DNA from: Pararhodobacter sp. CCB-MM2
Lineage (GTDB): Bacteria > Pseudomonadota > Alphaproteobacteria > Rhodobacterales > Rhodobacteraceae
Reading direction: 5' to 3'
NCBI RefSeq assembly: GCF_001691415.1
Contig: NZ_LRRR01000011.1
Location: 60,669-124,668 of the forward strand
DNA length: 64,000 nt
Shown in pieces: positions 51,911-61,211 of this stretch. Each line of letters starts with the position of its first letter. Position 1 is the first letter of the stretch. Below the pieces are notes generated by a model. The model saw only the letters and a list, made by a program, of their open reading frames with translations. It ran no database searches and was not told where the DNA came from. The translations under genes were made by a program, and so were the position numbers.

Positions 51911-53359
51911 ATGACAGGCAATCTCGAAGACGGCATCCAACGCTTTGGCCTGAATGACGCCACTGTAAAACGGCTCAAACAGGCGTGGAAAATCATCGAG
52001 CCCGCAATCGACGGCATCCTTGCGGATTTCTATGTCGGCGTGAAAGCCGATCCGCTGGCCTCGGGCTTTTTCGACTCTGAAGAGCGTATGACCCGCGCCC
52101 GGAACGCGCAAAAAGCCCATTGGGGCCTGCTGCTGACCGGCGATTATGGTGAGGAATACCGCGCCTCGACCGACCGGATCGGCCGCACCCATGCCCGGAT
52201 CAACCTGCCGCTCGAAGTGTATATGTCGGCCTATGCCAGCGCCTCGTCGCAGATCCTCGCCACGCTGATCAAACGCCATTCCCGCGGGGTTCAGGCCATC
52301 AGCGGCGCCACCAAGCTGGCCGAGATGGTCTCGGCCGTGAACCGCGCCTTCGCCTTCGACATCCAGCGCGTGACCACGATCACCTTCCGCGTCTGGAACG
52401 AGGAACTGGAATGCGCCTTCGCCCATCTCGACACCGCGGTCGAGCAACTGGCCGAGGGCGACCTGCGCCACCGCATCCCCTCGCCGGACGAAAGCGACTT
52501 CCCGCGCCAATACGACAACCTGCGCAACACGCTGAACGCGGCCTTCGACAAGCTGGGCGGCACCCTGTCGCGCACGCAGTCGCTGCTGCAGACGCTGATG
52601 ACGCAGTCGCGTCAGGTGTCGGACATGTCGGACGACCTGTCGGCGCGGACCAACAGTCAGGCCGCCTCGCTGGAGGAAACCGCCGCCGCGATGCAGGAGA
52701 TCACCGCCACCATTTCCGGCGCGACCCAGATGACCGAGGAAGCGCAGGACATCTCGCGCAAGGCCCAGAACGACCTCGACGATGCCTCGCGCACCGTGGA
52801 TGCCGCCGCGCAGGCGATGGGCGAGATCAAGGCCTCGTCCGAGAAGATCTCGAACATCACCCAGATGATCGAGGACATCGCCTTCCAGACCAACCTGCTG
52901 GCCCTGAACGCCGGGGTTGAGGCCGCCCGCGCCGGCGCCGCGGGGTCGGGTTTCGCCGTCGTCGCGACCGAGGTGCGCAACCTCGCCGTCAATGCCGGGG
53001 AAGCCGCCAAGCAGATCAAGGCGCTGATCGCGACCTCGGGCTCTCAGGTGGCGAGCGGCGTGGATCTGGTCGACAAGACCTCGAGCAAGCTGGTGGGGCT
53101 GGTAAACAGCTTCAACACCGTGTCGAACCTGTCGCGCGACATCGCCAAGGCGGCGGGCGAGCAGTCGCACGGCGTCAACGAGATCAACACCTCGATCTCG
53201 CAGATGGACTCGATCACCCAGAAGAACGCCGCCATGGTCGACGAGACGCAAACGCAGATGGCCGCGATGATGGAGCGCCTGAGCGACGTCACCGCGATGC
53301 TGGCCGCCTTCCGCTTCGCAGATGAAGGCAGCGCCGGGGCTCACCGCCGGGTCGCCTGA
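51911..53359 (+). CDS. Soluble globin-coupled methyl-accepting chemotaxis protein (HemAT-like)
   Basis: The 482-residue protein has a protoglobin sensor (residues 1-160) with the proximal haem ligand His94 in [22 protein letters not shown] linker/HAMP-like part (175-225: [16 protein letters not shown]) leads to the MCP signalling domain, with the hairpin tip [39 protein letters not shown]. No membrane segment is present. Such receptors sense oxygen or related gases for aerotaxis. GAGGG is seven to eight bases before the ATG. No che genes are in the window. Confidence 0.92.
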   Translation: MTGNLEDGIQRFGLNDATVKRLKQAWKIIEPAIDGILADFYVGVKADPLASGFFDSEERMTRARNAQKAHWGLLLTGDYGEEYRASTDRIGRTHARINLPLEVYMSAYASASSQILATLIKRHSRGVQAISGATKLAEMVSAVNRAFAFDIQRVTTITFRVWNEELECAFAHLDTAVEQLAEGDLRHRIPSPDESDFPRQYDNLRNTLNAAFDKLGGTLSRTQSLLQTLMTQSRQVSDMSDDLSARTNSQAASLEETAAAMQEITATISGATQMTEEAQDISRKAQNDLDDASRTVDAAAQAMGEIKASSEKISNITQMIEDIAFQTNLLALNAGVEAARAGAAGSGFAVVATEVRNLAVNAGEAAKQIKALIATSGSQVASGVDLVDKTSSKLVGLVNSFNTVSNLSRDIAKAAGEQSHGVNEINTSISQMDSITQKNAAMVDETQTQMAAMMERLSDVTAMLAAFRFADEGSAGAHRRVA

Positions 53360-53388
53360 GCCGCGCGCCGTCGTCCCCGTCAGGCAAC

Positions 53389-53415
53389 AAAGGGCGGCCA
53401 CCGGGCCGCCCTTTT
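53389..53415 (+). terminator. Intrinsic terminator of the globin-MCP gene
   Basis: AAAGGGCGGCC (53389-53399) pairs perfectly with GGCCGCCCTTT (53404-53414), with a four-base loop, then T and GCC. Confidence 0.8.
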
Positions 53416-53469
53416 GCCTGTCCGGCGGCATGGCGCTGCCCCCCTCGCCGACCGGCACAGGGCATAGGA

Positions 53470-53499
53470 AAAGGGCCACCCCAAACGGGACGGCCCTTT
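53470..53499 (-). terminator. Intrinsic terminator of rpmI-rplT
   Basis: AAAGGGCC (53470-53477) pairs with GGCCCTTT (53492-53499); on the minus strand TTTTCC follows. It lies 41 bases past the rplT stop. Confidence 0.7.
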
Positions 53500-53539
53500 C
53501 TATCGTTCAACCCGACTGTGCGGATCAGGCGTGAGCGGA

Positions 53540-53902
53540 TCAGGCCTGAGCGGCCTGTGCCTGCGACACGATCTGGGCAAAGGCCTCAGGCTCGTGCACG
53601 GCCAGGTCGGCCAGGACCTTGCGGTCCACTTCGATCCCGGCAATGGCCAGCAGGTTGATGAAACGCGAGTAGGTCAGCGCCGGGTCGATCGCACGAACGG
53701 CGGCGTTGATACGCTGGATCCACAGCGCGCGGAAGTTGCGCTTGCGGGTCTTGCGGTCGCGGGTGGCGTACTGGTTCGCCTTGTCGACGGCCTGAGTGGC
53801 GGTACGGAAGTTGCGCGAACGGGCGCTGTAGTAGCCCGAAGCAGCCTTGACGACCTTGCGGTGACGAGCGTGGGTCACCTTACCGGATTTGACGCGTGCC
53901 AT
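53540..53902 (-). CDS. rplT: 50S ribosomal protein L20
   Basis: A basic 120-residue protein with the L20 pattern [43 protein letters not shown] and [24 protein letters not shown]. It binds 23S rRNA early in assembly. It follows rpmI by 17 bp. infC is not in the window. Confidence 0.97.
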   Translation of the reverse strand: MARVKSGKVTHARHRKVVKAASGYYSARSRNFRTATQAVDKANQYATRDRKTRKRNFRALWIQRINAAVRAIDPALTYSRFINLLAIAGIEVDRKVLADLAVHEPEAFAQIVSQAQAAQA

Positions 53903-53919
53903 GTGTCTCTCTCCTCAGC

Positions 53920-54120
53920 TCAGCGGGCGTAGGGCATGTAGGATTTGACGATCTTCGTATCCTGCTCGCTCAGCACGGTGGTGCCGCGCGCGTCGCGGAT
54001 GAATTTCGTCGTACGCTTGATCATGCCGTGGCGCTTGCCAGCCTGACCCGATTTGATTTTGCCGGTCGCAGTGACCTTGAACCGCTTTTTGGCGGCCGAC
54101 TTGGTCTTCATCTTGGGCAT
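53920..54120 (-). CDS. rpmI: 50S ribosomal protein L35
   Basis: A basic 66-residue protein, [20 protein letters not shown], ending [15 protein letters not shown] is six bases before the ATG at 54120. It leads rplT. The upstream 258 bp, shared with a divergent thioesterase gene, contains the promoter but no other gene. Confidence 0.97.
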   Translation of the reverse strand: MPKMKTKSAAKKRFKVTATGKIKSGQAGKRHGMIKRTTKFIRDARGTTVLSEQDTKIVKSYMPYAR

Positions 54121-54378
54121 TTCCGTCTCCTGTCTTCCTGAGAGGTCAGAACGCGCAGCTCGGCATGCCACATTGGCCGGCCACGCGGGTGATGAGGTGC
54201 GCCCAATACCGCGCGTTCCTCCCCTTGGCAAGGGATTCGTACGCAAAATTGTGACAGCCCGTGCGACATGCCCGATCAGCCCGGCGGACGCAAGGTCACA
54301 CCCCTGCAACGCTTGCCGAAATCCGGCCGCAGACGCAGGTTTCCCGCACCATCCCCTGCCCCATCCAAGGACCGCGCG

Positions 54379-54825
54379 ATGACCGAGGCTATCTGGAAGA
54401 CCCCCTTCACCGTCGACATGGCCAACCGCTATGGCGAGAACACCGCCAACGCCCATCTGGGCATCGAGATCACCGAAGCGGGGCCGGACTACCTGACGGG
54501 CCGCATGCCTGTCGATCACCGCACCAAGCAGCCGGCGGGCATCCTGCATGGCGGGGCCTCGGTCCTTCTGGCCGAGACGCTGGCCTCGTGGGCGGGGAAT
54601 TTCGTCATCGACGCGACGACCCAATCCGTCGTCGGCCAGGAGATCAACGCCAACCACCTGCGCCCGGCGACCGGCGGCTGGGTCACAGGCACCACGCGCC
54701 CGGTGCATATCGGGCGGCGCAGTCAGGTCTGGGAAACGCGGATTGCGGGCGAGGACGGCAAGCTCGTCTGTGTCTCGCGCATGACGCTGGCGGTCATTGA
54801 CCGGCCGGTACCGCGCCGCGACTGA
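54379..54825 (+). CDS. Hotdog-fold thioesterase (PaaI/YdiI type)
   Basis: A 148-residue protein: [49 protein letters not shown] carries the family motif HGGAS..AE, where Glu66 is the expected catalytic residue, and the last strand AVIDRP follows VCVSRMTLA. Members hydrolyse acyl-CoA thioesters. AAGGA precedes the ATG at 54379; a longer start at 54268 runs through the rpmI promoter region. It converges with a small membrane protein gene. Confidence 0.88.
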   Translation: MTEAIWKTPFTVDMANRYGENTANAHLGIEITEAGPDYLTGRMPVDHRTKQPAGILHGGASVLLAETLASWAGNFVIDATTQSVVGQEINANHLRPATGGWVTGTTRPVHIGRRSQVWETRIAGEDGKLVCVSRMTLAVIDRPVPRRD

Positions 54826-54831
54826 CGCGCC

Positions 54832-55080
54832 TCAGCGCGGCCAGTATCGGGCGACGGTCTCGAAGGCCATTTCCGGGATCTGGCGCCAGTCGTAGCCCTC
54901 GCCGGGATGGGTGAACTGCGCCCATCCCATCACCGCCCCGCCCAAGACGACGAGGATCAGCGCCGCCCAGGGAAAGCGCCGGTCGGCCCAGGCCGAGACC
55001 AGCGCCACGAAGGCGAGCGGCAGGAAGACCAGCCCCACGAGGAAGAGCAGGTCGCGATCCATGTCCAATGCGGCATCCAT
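54832..55080 (-). CDS. Small membrane protein downstream of pyk
   Basis: An 82-residue protein with two hydrophobic helices: LLFLVGLVFLPLAFVALVSAW and WAALILVVLGGAVMGWAQF, then a conserved-looking HPGEGYDWRQIPEMAFETVARYW tail. GGAGG is seven bases before the ATG. It follows pyk by 28 bp on the same strand and is probably in the pyk transcript. Function is unknown. Confidence 0.72.
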   Translation of the reverse strand: MDAALDMDRDLLFLVGLVFLPLAFVALVSAWADRRFPWAALILVVLGGAVMGWAQFTHPGEGYDWRQIPEMAFETVARYWPR

Positions 55081-55108
55081 TCGAGAGCCTCCGTTCGAAG
55101 GCCCCGAG

Positions 55109-56554
55109 TCAATCCGCCTCGGCGCGATAAATCAAGCGCTCGTCGCAGGGCGCGACGCGCAGGATGTTCGTCGTGCCCGGCACGTTGAAGGGCACGCCTG
55201 CGGTGACGACGATCTGGTCGGTCTGGGTGGCGAAGCCCAGCTCGCGCGCGGCCTTGGCGGCGCTGACCACGGCCAGCTTGAACCGCTCGACCTTGCCGGT
55301 GGCGACACAGGTCACACCCCAGACGAGGCACAGCTGGCGCAGGGTCGCCGGCGACGGGCACAGTGCGAGGATCGGCACCTGCGGGCGCTCGCGCGCGACC
55401 TTGATCGCCGTGGTGCCGCTCTCGGTGAAGCAGCAGATCGCCTTGATGTCGGTCGATTCCGCGATCTCGCGCGCGGCAGAGACGATGCCATCGGCGATCG
55501 AGGTGCGCTCATAGGTCCGGAAGGCGGCGATGACCTGCCGGTAGGTCGTGTCCTTCTCCACCGAGAGCGCCACGTTGTGCATGGTACGCACGGCCTCGAC
55601 CGGGTAGTTGCCCGCCGCCGATTCCGCCGAGAGCATGACGGCATCCGCGCCCTCATAGATCGCGGTGGCGACGTCCGAGACCTCGGCGCGGGTCGGCATC
55701 GGGCTTTCGATCATCGATTCCAGCATCTGCGTGGCGACGATCACCGGCTTGGCCAGCGCGCGGGCGCGGCGGACGAGGCGCTTCTGGATCGGCGGCACCG
55801 AATGCACCGGCAGTTCGACACCGAGGTCACCACGGGCGACCATGATCCCGTCCGAAGCCTCGGCAATGGCGTCGAAGGCCTTCACGGCGGCCGGCTTCTC
55901 GATCTTGGCGAGGATCGCGGCACGGCCCTTGGCCAGCTCACGCGCTTCTTCCATGTCCTCGGGGCGCTGGACAAAGCTCAGCGCCAGCCAGTCGACGCCC
56001 AGCTCACAGACGAATTCCAGATCCGCGCGGTCCTTGTCCGACAGCGCGCGCAGTGGCAGCACCACGTCGGGCACGTTGACGCCCTTGCGGTTCGAGATCA
56101 CGCCGCCGACGGTCACGGTGCAATCGGCGAAATCGGGGCCGCATTCGTCCACCGTCAGGCTGATCTTGCCATCGTTGACCAAAAGGCGGGCACCGGGTTC
56201 CAATGCGGCGAAGATCTCGGGATGGGGCAGCGTGACGCGGGCATGATCGCCCTCGGCGCTGTCGAGGTCGAAGCGGAACTTCTGCCCTTCCTCCAGCTCC
56301 ACCGAGGGGACGGAGAAGGTACCGACGCGCAGTTTCGGACCCTGAAGGTCAGCGAGCAACGCGATGGGGCGGCCGGTCTCTTCCTCGATCTCGCGGACGA
56401 TGCGGTGGCGGGCAGCGATCTCGTCATGCGAGCCGTGGCTCATGTTCAGGCGGAACACGTCGGCGCCCGCTTCGAACAGCGCGCGAATGGTCGCCTTGTC
56501 CGACGAGGCCGGGCCCAGCGTGGCGACGATCTTGACGTTGCGGTTGCGGCGCAT
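55109..56554 (-). CDS. pyk: Pyruvate kinase
   Basis: The 481-residue enzyme transfers phosphate from phosphoenolpyruvate to ADP. Signature regions: [47 protein letters not shown], the catalytic [17 protein letters not shown] and [27 protein letters not shown], and [23 protein letters not shown]. The B domain and the C-terminal regulatory domain are both present. The start at 56554 follows GGAAGGA; extension to 56641 is rejected. Alone apart from the small membrane protein. Confidence 0.96.
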   Translation of the reverse strand: MRRNRNVKIVATLGPASSDKATIRALFEAGADVFRLNMSHGSHDEIAARHRIVREIEEETGRPIALLADLQGPKLRVGTFSVPSVELEEGQKFRFDLDSAEGDHARVTLPHPEIFAALEPGARLLVNDGKISLTVDECGPDFADCTVTVGGVISNRKGVNVPDVVLPLRALSDKDRADLEFVCELGVDWLALSFVQRPEDMEEARELAKGRAAILAKIEKPAAVKAFDAIAEASDGIMVARGDLGVELPVHSVPPIQKRLVRRARALAKPVIVATQMLESMIESPMPTRAEVSDVATAIYEGADAVMLSAESAAGNYPVEAVRTMHNVALSVEKDTTYRQVIAAFRTYERTSIADGIVSAAREIAESTDIKAICCFTESGTTAIKVARERPQVPILALCPSPATLRQLCLVWGVTCVATGKVERFKLAVVSAAKAARELGFATQTDQIVVTAGVPFNVPGTTNILRVAPCDERLIYRAEAD

Positions 56555-56785
56555 GGCGGATCCTTCCCTGCGATATGACGGCCCGAGAACGGGTCTTTGC
56601 CCTTCGTATCGCCCAAATGTTACGAAGCGGCAACCGTGCATTCCCTCCGAATGTGATCGCTAACGCGAAATATTGCGGGGGATTGGCGCCCGATGGCCCT
56701 GCCCCGCCGGGCCATGGGTGCTTGACCCGCGCGGCGCGGAACGCCAGTTCTGGGGCAAAGCGACCACGGATTGAGCGAGGCTGAC

Positions 56786-57100
56786 ATGGACGACGCAACC
56801 CGGACCCGGATCGAAGCCGCCACCTACCGCCGGCTGATCCAGCACCTGATGCACGACCGCCCCGATGCCCAAAACATCGACCTGATGAACCTCGCCGGCT
56901 TCTGCCGAAATTGCCTGAGCCGCTGGTACGGCGAGGCCGCAGCCGCCGAAGGGATCGAGATGTCCAAGGACCAATCCCGCGAGGAGGTCTATGGCATGCC
57001 CTACGACACCTGGCGCGAGACGCATCAGCGCGAGGCCTCGCCCGAGCAGTTGAAGGCCTTCGACCAGAGCTTTGCCGAGAACGTCGGCAAGAAGGACTGA
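56786..57100 (+). CDS. DUF1244 family protein
   Basis: A 104-residue protein of DUF1244: YRRLIQHLMHDRPDAQNIDLMNLAGFCRNCLSRWYGEAA and SREEVYGMPYDTWRETHQREASPEQL. The two cysteines in GFCRNC are conserved in the family. Small structural studies show a helical dimer, but the function is not known. ATG 56786 follows GAGG; a TTG at 56771 is a weaker alternative. Confidence 0.82.
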   Translation: MDDATRTRIEAATYRRLIQHLMHDRPDAQNIDLMNLAGFCRNCLSRWYGEAAAAEGIEMSKDQSREEVYGMPYDTWRETHQREASPEQLKAFDQSFAENVGKKD

Positions 57101-57168
57101 GCCCCGATTCGGGCTGCCGCGGCCGCAAGGACGGCATCGGCAGCCTCTGGCGGTCATGGCACCCCACC

Positions 57169-57185
57169 GTTTCCACGACGGAAAC
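57169..57185. other. Small stem-loop in the promoter region of the first RTX gene
   Basis: GTTTCC-ACGAC-GGAAAC is a 6-bp stem. The word GTTTCCAC recurs upstream of the second RTX gene (58518-58525), each time some 90 or 40 bases before TTGACC and a GTAAC element. Confidence 0.35.
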
Positions 57186-57331
57186 AATACCGCAACCGGA
57201 CGGCGACTTGCGCAGCTCCGGCTATACCCTACTGCGACATTTCGGTTAAATTCCGGCTATTTACTTGACCTTCACCCGTCGAGCGCGATGGTTAACGTAA
57301 CATTGTTCGCAGTTCTTTTCGGGGTTCTCCC

Positions 57332-58423
57332 ATGGCTATGCTCAGCCTTCTCTTCGGCTTCCTGTTTGCCTTCTCGCTGGGAGGCGGCTCCACCGACACC
57401 CCGGACCCGGATCCCGAGGACGACTTCGGCGCGACCGGCGGCGATGACGAGATCAATGGGACCGACAACGGCGATCTGATCGACGGCCTTGACGGCAATG
57501 ACACGATCGACGGCGGCGACGGCAACGACACGCTGCTCGGCGGCGGCGGCATGGACAGCCTGATCGGTGGCGAGGGTGCGGACCAGCTCGACGGCGGGTA
57601 TTGGAACGACACGCTCGAGGGCGGCAACGGCTGGGATACGCTGAATGGCGGCCTCGGCAACGACAGCCTGCTGGGCGGGCGCGGCAATGACGACCTCAAC
57701 GGTGGCGAAGGCAACGACCAGCTCTATGGTGAGGACGGCAACGACTCGCTCGATGGCGGGCTGGGCAGCGACCTGCTGGTTGGCGGCGGCGGTCAGGATC
57801 TGCTCGAAGGCGGGGATGGCGCCGACACGCTGGACGGCGGCGACTGGAACGATACGCTGGACGGCGGTAACGGCTGGGATTCGCTGATCGGCGGGTCGGG
57901 CAATGACAGCCTGCTCGGCGGGATGGGCAATGACACGCTCGACGGCGGCGAGGGCGAGGACATTCTCGACGGTGGCGAGGGCAATGACATGCTCTCGGGC
58001 GGGGCGTGGAACGACAGCCTGATGGGCGGGAGCGGCAACGACACGCTGTTTGGCGATTTCGGCGACGACACGTTGATCGGCGGGCTGGGCAGCGATGTGC
58101 TCAATGGCGGTGGCGGCGACGATGCGCTGTTCGGCGCCCTGGGCGACACGATGACCGGCGGGTCGGGTGCGGATTACTTCACCGTGGAGCTGTCGGGTGA
58201 TCCCGAAGCCGGCCCTGCGATCATCACCGATTTCAACGCCGACGAGGACGGGATGTCCGTTCACGCGGTGGTCGATCCGGACACCGACGAGGAGCCGGAG
58301 CTGTCCCTGCGCGATACCGAGGACGGGCTGGAAGTGACCCTGAACGGCGAGGTCGTGGCGATTCTCCAAGGCGTGACCGTGGCCGACGATCCCACGATCA
58401 ACGTGGCGACCGTCTCTTACTGA
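57332..58423 (+). CDS. RTX-type calcium-binding protein with N-terminal hydrophobic anchor (copy 1)
   Basis: The 363-residue protein begins with a hydrophobic segment ([18 protein letters not shown]), then an acidic Pro linker and about 25 nonapeptides GGxGND(T/S)L. Trp breaks the motif at 91, 172 and 226 (WND). Residues 91-118 and 172-199 are near identical, 81 residues (nine repeats) apart. The tail has [12 protein letters not shown] and [16 protein letters not shown], the end domain shared with the next two proteins. RTX repeats fold on Ca2+ outside the cell. No type I secretion genes are here. Confidence 0.88.
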   Translation: MAMLSLLFGFLFAFSLGGGSTDTPDPDPEDDFGATGGDDEINGTDNGDLIDGLDGNDTIDGGDGNDTLLGGGGMDSLIGGEGADQLDGGYWNDTLEGGNGWDTLNGGLGNDSLLGGRGNDDLNGGEGNDQLYGEDGNDSLDGGLGSDLLVGGGGQDLLEGGDGADTLDGGDWNDTLDGGNGWDSLIGGSGNDSLLGGMGNDTLDGGEGEDILDGGEGNDMLSGGAWNDSLMGGSGNDTLFGDFGDDTLIGGLGSDVLNGGGGDDALFGALGDTMTGGSGADYFTVELSGDPEAGPAIITDFNADEDGMSVHAVVDPDTDEEPELSLRDTEDGLEVTLNGEVVAILQGVTVADDPTINVATVSY

Positions 58424-58446
58424 GCTGGCGATCCGATCCTATTGGC

Positions 58447-58476
58447 GGGGCGGGGAGGAAACTCCTCGCCCCTTTT
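58447..58476 (+). terminator. Intrinsic terminator of the first RTX gene
   Basis: GGGGCGGGGAG (58447-58457) pairs with CTCCTCGCCCC (58462-58472) with one G-U, a GAAA loop and TTTT after. The rest of the 280-bp spacer to the second RTX gene holds its promoter region but no gene. Confidence 0.85.
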
Positions 58477-58703
58477 CCATGCCCCATCGGCAACAGTCGT
58501 GACCTGCGCGCATCACTGTTTCCACAAGCGCACCAAACCGCACTCGCCTCGTAATTGTCTTGACCCTTTGGCCAACAATTGGCAGCGTAACCATGTTGTT
58601 AACCAGATTTCTCAATCGCTGCGGGCGCCGACAGGCGCATCTTCTGGCAGTGCTTGACGGATGATCCCGAGGGTTCTTGCGGGGTCCTGTGGAGTAGACG
58701 GTC

Positions 58704-59678
58704 ATGGCGATTGCTTTCCTGCTTCTTGCGGCGACCTTGGCGCTTTCTGGGCTGTTCCTCGGTGGGGACGACGCAGACACGGACCCTGACCCCGATTACG
58801 GCACGCCGACTGAAGGCGACGATGTGCTCTATGGCACTGACGGCAATGACAGCATCGACGGACTGGGCGGCAACGACACGATTCTGGGTGGCGCCGGTGA
58901 GGACACGCTGAGCGGGTCCAGAGGCGACGATGAAATCACCGGGCAAGGCGTGCTGAACGGCGGTGCCGGGGCGGACACGATCACCGCCGAGGACACCAGC
59001 GTGGTGTCTGGCGGCGCTGGCCGCGATACGATCTGGCTTTACGCCTTCCGCAACGAGGTCGATGCCGGCGACGGCAATGACACGGTTCATTCCTCCGAAG
59101 GCGAGGACACGATCCACGGCGGCGCCGGCAATGACGAGCTCTACACCGGCTACAACCAGGCCAGCGAGTTGTTCGGGGACGACGGCGATGACATCCTGAT
59201 CTCCAGCGGCATCAGCTCGGGCAATGTCCTCCACGGCGGCGATGGGGACGACCAGTTCACGGTAAGCGGCTCGGATACCGTTTTCGGCGACGCCGGCAAT
59301 GACACCATTTGGATCGGTCGGTTGGCCAATGACAACACACCGGCACGGGTCTGGGTCGATGGCGGCGACGGCGAGGATGTGATCGTGTCGAATGGCGGTG
59401 ACACGCTGACCGGCGGGGCCGATGCGGATCAGTTCGAGCTGGACGTCCTGCATGAGGGCCCCGATGGTCCCGATTACATCGCCAGCACGATCACCGATTA
59501 CACCACCGGCGAGGACACGATCGTCATCCCTTGGGACGACGGCCCCCTGCCCGAGGTGACGACCGCCTTCAATGACGATGGCTCTGCGCTTCAGATCCTT
59601 CTCGATGGCACGGTTGTTGCCGAGTTGACCGGCGTCACCAGCTTCGACCCCGACACCCTCGTCTTCGAGCGCGCCTGA
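58704..59678 (+). CDS. RTX-type calcium-binding protein with N-terminal hydrophobic anchor (copy 2)
   Basis: The 324-residue paralogue starts with AIAFLLLAATLALSGLFLGG, then DDADTDPDPDYGTPTEGDDVLYG. Its RTX repeats are less regular than in copy 1 (GTDGNDSIDGLGGNDTILGG, GGDGDDQFTVSGSDTVFGDAG). The C-terminus has the shared end domain (ITDYTTGEDTIVIPWD, LLDGTVVAELTGVTSFDPDTL). GGAG lies nine bases before the ATG. It may be co-transcribed with copy 3, which begins 63 bp later. Confidence 0.85.
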   Translation: MAIAFLLLAATLALSGLFLGGDDADTDPDPDYGTPTEGDDVLYGTDGNDSIDGLGGNDTILGGAGEDTLSGSRGDDEITGQGVLNGGAGADTITAEDTSVVSGGAGRDTIWLYAFRNEVDAGDGNDTVHSSEGEDTIHGGAGNDELYTGYNQASELFGDDGDDILISSGISSGNVLHGGDGDDQFTVSGSDTVFGDAGNDTIWIGRLANDNTPARVWVDGGDGEDVIVSNGGDTLTGGADADQFELDVLHEGPDGPDYIASTITDYTTGEDTIVIPWDDGPLPEVTTAFNDDGSALQILLDGTVVAELTGVTSFDPDTLVFERA

Positions 59679-59741
59679 TCGCGCTCGCTGTTTCCCGCTT
59701 TCCGGTCCGTCACTAAGGGCCCCTTGCTTCCGAGTCCCCTC

Positions 59742-61136
59742 ATGTTTGCATTCCTTCTGATGTTCGGCTTCCTCGCAGCCTTCTCGTTTGGTGGATCCTC
59801 TCCCGCGGATGAGACACCGCCGGACGAGACGCCCCCCGATGAAACGCCCGATGACAACATCATCGACGGTACCGAGGACGACGACCTCCTCACCGGCACC
59901 GACGCAAACGAACTGATCCGAGGCTTCGGCGGAAATGACACGCTGGAGGGAGGCGGCGGCTTCGACACGCTCGAAGGCGGCGCCGGCGATGACCTGCTGA
60001 CGACGGAGACCGGAGGCTGGCTCTATGGTGGCGAGGGCAATGACACGCTCATCGGCCATTACGCCGAGCTCTATGGCGGCGCAGGCGACGATCTGATGCA
60101 GAGCAACGGCGAGGGAGTGAATTTCCATATCGATGGCGGAAATGACACCGCGATCGGTGATGACGGATGGAACGCCTTCCATCTGTACGAGGGCTTCGAG
60201 ACCGCGCTGATCGAAGGGGGCCGCGGCGAAGATTTCCTTCTGACCGATCTCGTGGGCGAGGCCGTGATGGATGCGAATGGCGAGCTGATCTTCACCGCCA
60301 CATCCGGCGGCCGGGCCGTTGCCACGGGCATCGACAGGCTGAACATCGGCGGCGGGCGGGTCGATGCCTCGGCGTCCAGCCGCGCGCTCGACATTTGGAT
60401 TGGCGATTTCGACAGCGAAATTATCGGCAGCGCCTTTGGCGAGCAGATCTCAGGAGGCGCAGGCGACGATCTCATTCACGCCGGGGACGGCGACGACACG
60501 TTGTCCGGTTACGCGGGCAATGACACGCTCTATGGCGAGGGCGGCGACGACGTTCTGAATGTGGGCGCCACCGGTTGGGCGGATGGGGGCAGCGGCGATG
60601 ACGTGTTGACCGGTCAGCTCGGCAGCACGCTGAACGGCGGCGAGGGCGACGACTCGATGCGGGGCGGCAGCCTGATGGAAGGCGGCGCAGGGAACGACAC
60701 CCTGATCAGCTCGGATGAGGAGGCGACGCTGCGGGGCGGCGAGGGCGACGACTTGCTGCGCGGCATCGGCATTCTTGACGGCGGCGACGGCGACGACGTG
60801 TTGTTTGGACATCGTGGCGCGATCCTCACCGGCGGCGCGGGGAATGACATCTTCCAACTGGGCAACGAAGGCGGCGATCCCGAGGATGCAAACACCATCA
60901 CCGATTTCGCGGCCGGCGAGGACCATATCGAGGTGACGGGCTCCTACGCTTATGGCGATCCCCTGCCCGTCTTCACACTCGAGCCAGATGCCGAGAGCAA
61001 TTCGGTCAGCATTTTCATCAACGGCAATGTGGTGGCGACGGTCGAGGGCACGACCGAGATCGCGGCCGAGGACATCACCTTCTATCACTACAATTATGAA
61101 TCCGGCGACCCACCGGAACCGGTCGAGATCGCCTGA
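59742..61136 (+). CDS. RTX-type calcium-binding protein with N-terminal hydrophobic anchor (copy 3)
   Basis: The 464-residue paralogue starts MFAFLLMFGFLAAFSFGGSS, followed by a repeat-like acidic linker (DETPPDETPPDETPDD). Two RTX blocks (GTEDDDLLTGTDANELIRG.. and GDFDSEIIGS..GGAGDDLIHAGDGDDTLSGYAGNDTLYGEGG) flank a non-repeat region near residues 130-225 with VATGIDRLNIGGGRVDASASSR. It ends in the shared domain (ITDFAAGEDHIEV, SIFINGNVVATVEGTTEI) plus an acidic tail. Start 59742 is preferred over a TTG at 59724. Confidence 0.85.
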   Translation: MFAFLLMFGFLAAFSFGGSSPADETPPDETPPDETPDDNIIDGTEDDDLLTGTDANELIRGFGGNDTLEGGGGFDTLEGGAGDDLLTTETGGWLYGGEGNDTLIGHYAELYGGAGDDLMQSNGEGVNFHIDGGNDTAIGDDGWNAFHLYEGFETALIEGGRGEDFLLTDLVGEAVMDANGELIFTATSGGRAVATGIDRLNIGGGRVDASASSRALDIWIGDFDSEIIGSAFGEQISGGAGDDLIHAGDGDDTLSGYAGNDTLYGEGGDDVLNVGATGWADGGSGDDVLTGQLGSTLNGGEGDDSMRGGSLMEGGAGNDTLISSDEEATLRGGEGDDLLRGIGILDGGDGDDVLFGHRGAILTGGAGNDIFQLGNEGGDPEDANTITDFAAGEDHIEVTGSYAYGDPLPVFTLEPDAESNSVSIFINGNVVATVEGTTEIAAEDITFYHYNYESGDPPEPVEIA

Positions 61137-61155
61137 AACCCGCCACGCAATAGAA

Positions 61156-61190
61156 AAGGCCCGCGACCGAGGCGTTCGGTCGCGGGCCTT
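61156..61190. terminator. Bidirectional terminator between the third RTX gene and the transaminase gene
   Basis: AAGGCCCGCGACCGA (61156-61170) pairs perfectly with TCGGTCGCGGGCCTT (61176-61190), a 15-bp stem with a five-base loop, flanked by AAAA on the left and TTC on the right. Confidence 0.85.
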
Positions 61191-61211
61191 CTGTCTGGCA
61201 TTCGATCTCGA

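Noticed and set aside
57297..57322. GTAACA upstream of the first RTX gene as a third ECF promoter
   Set aside because: After the 16-base spacer the sequence is TCGG, not CGTN. Spacing would need to be 17 and the -10 is poor.
57332..61136. Adjacent type I secretion genes for the RTX proteins
   Set aside because: No ABC transporter, membrane fusion protein or TolC gene anywhere in the window.
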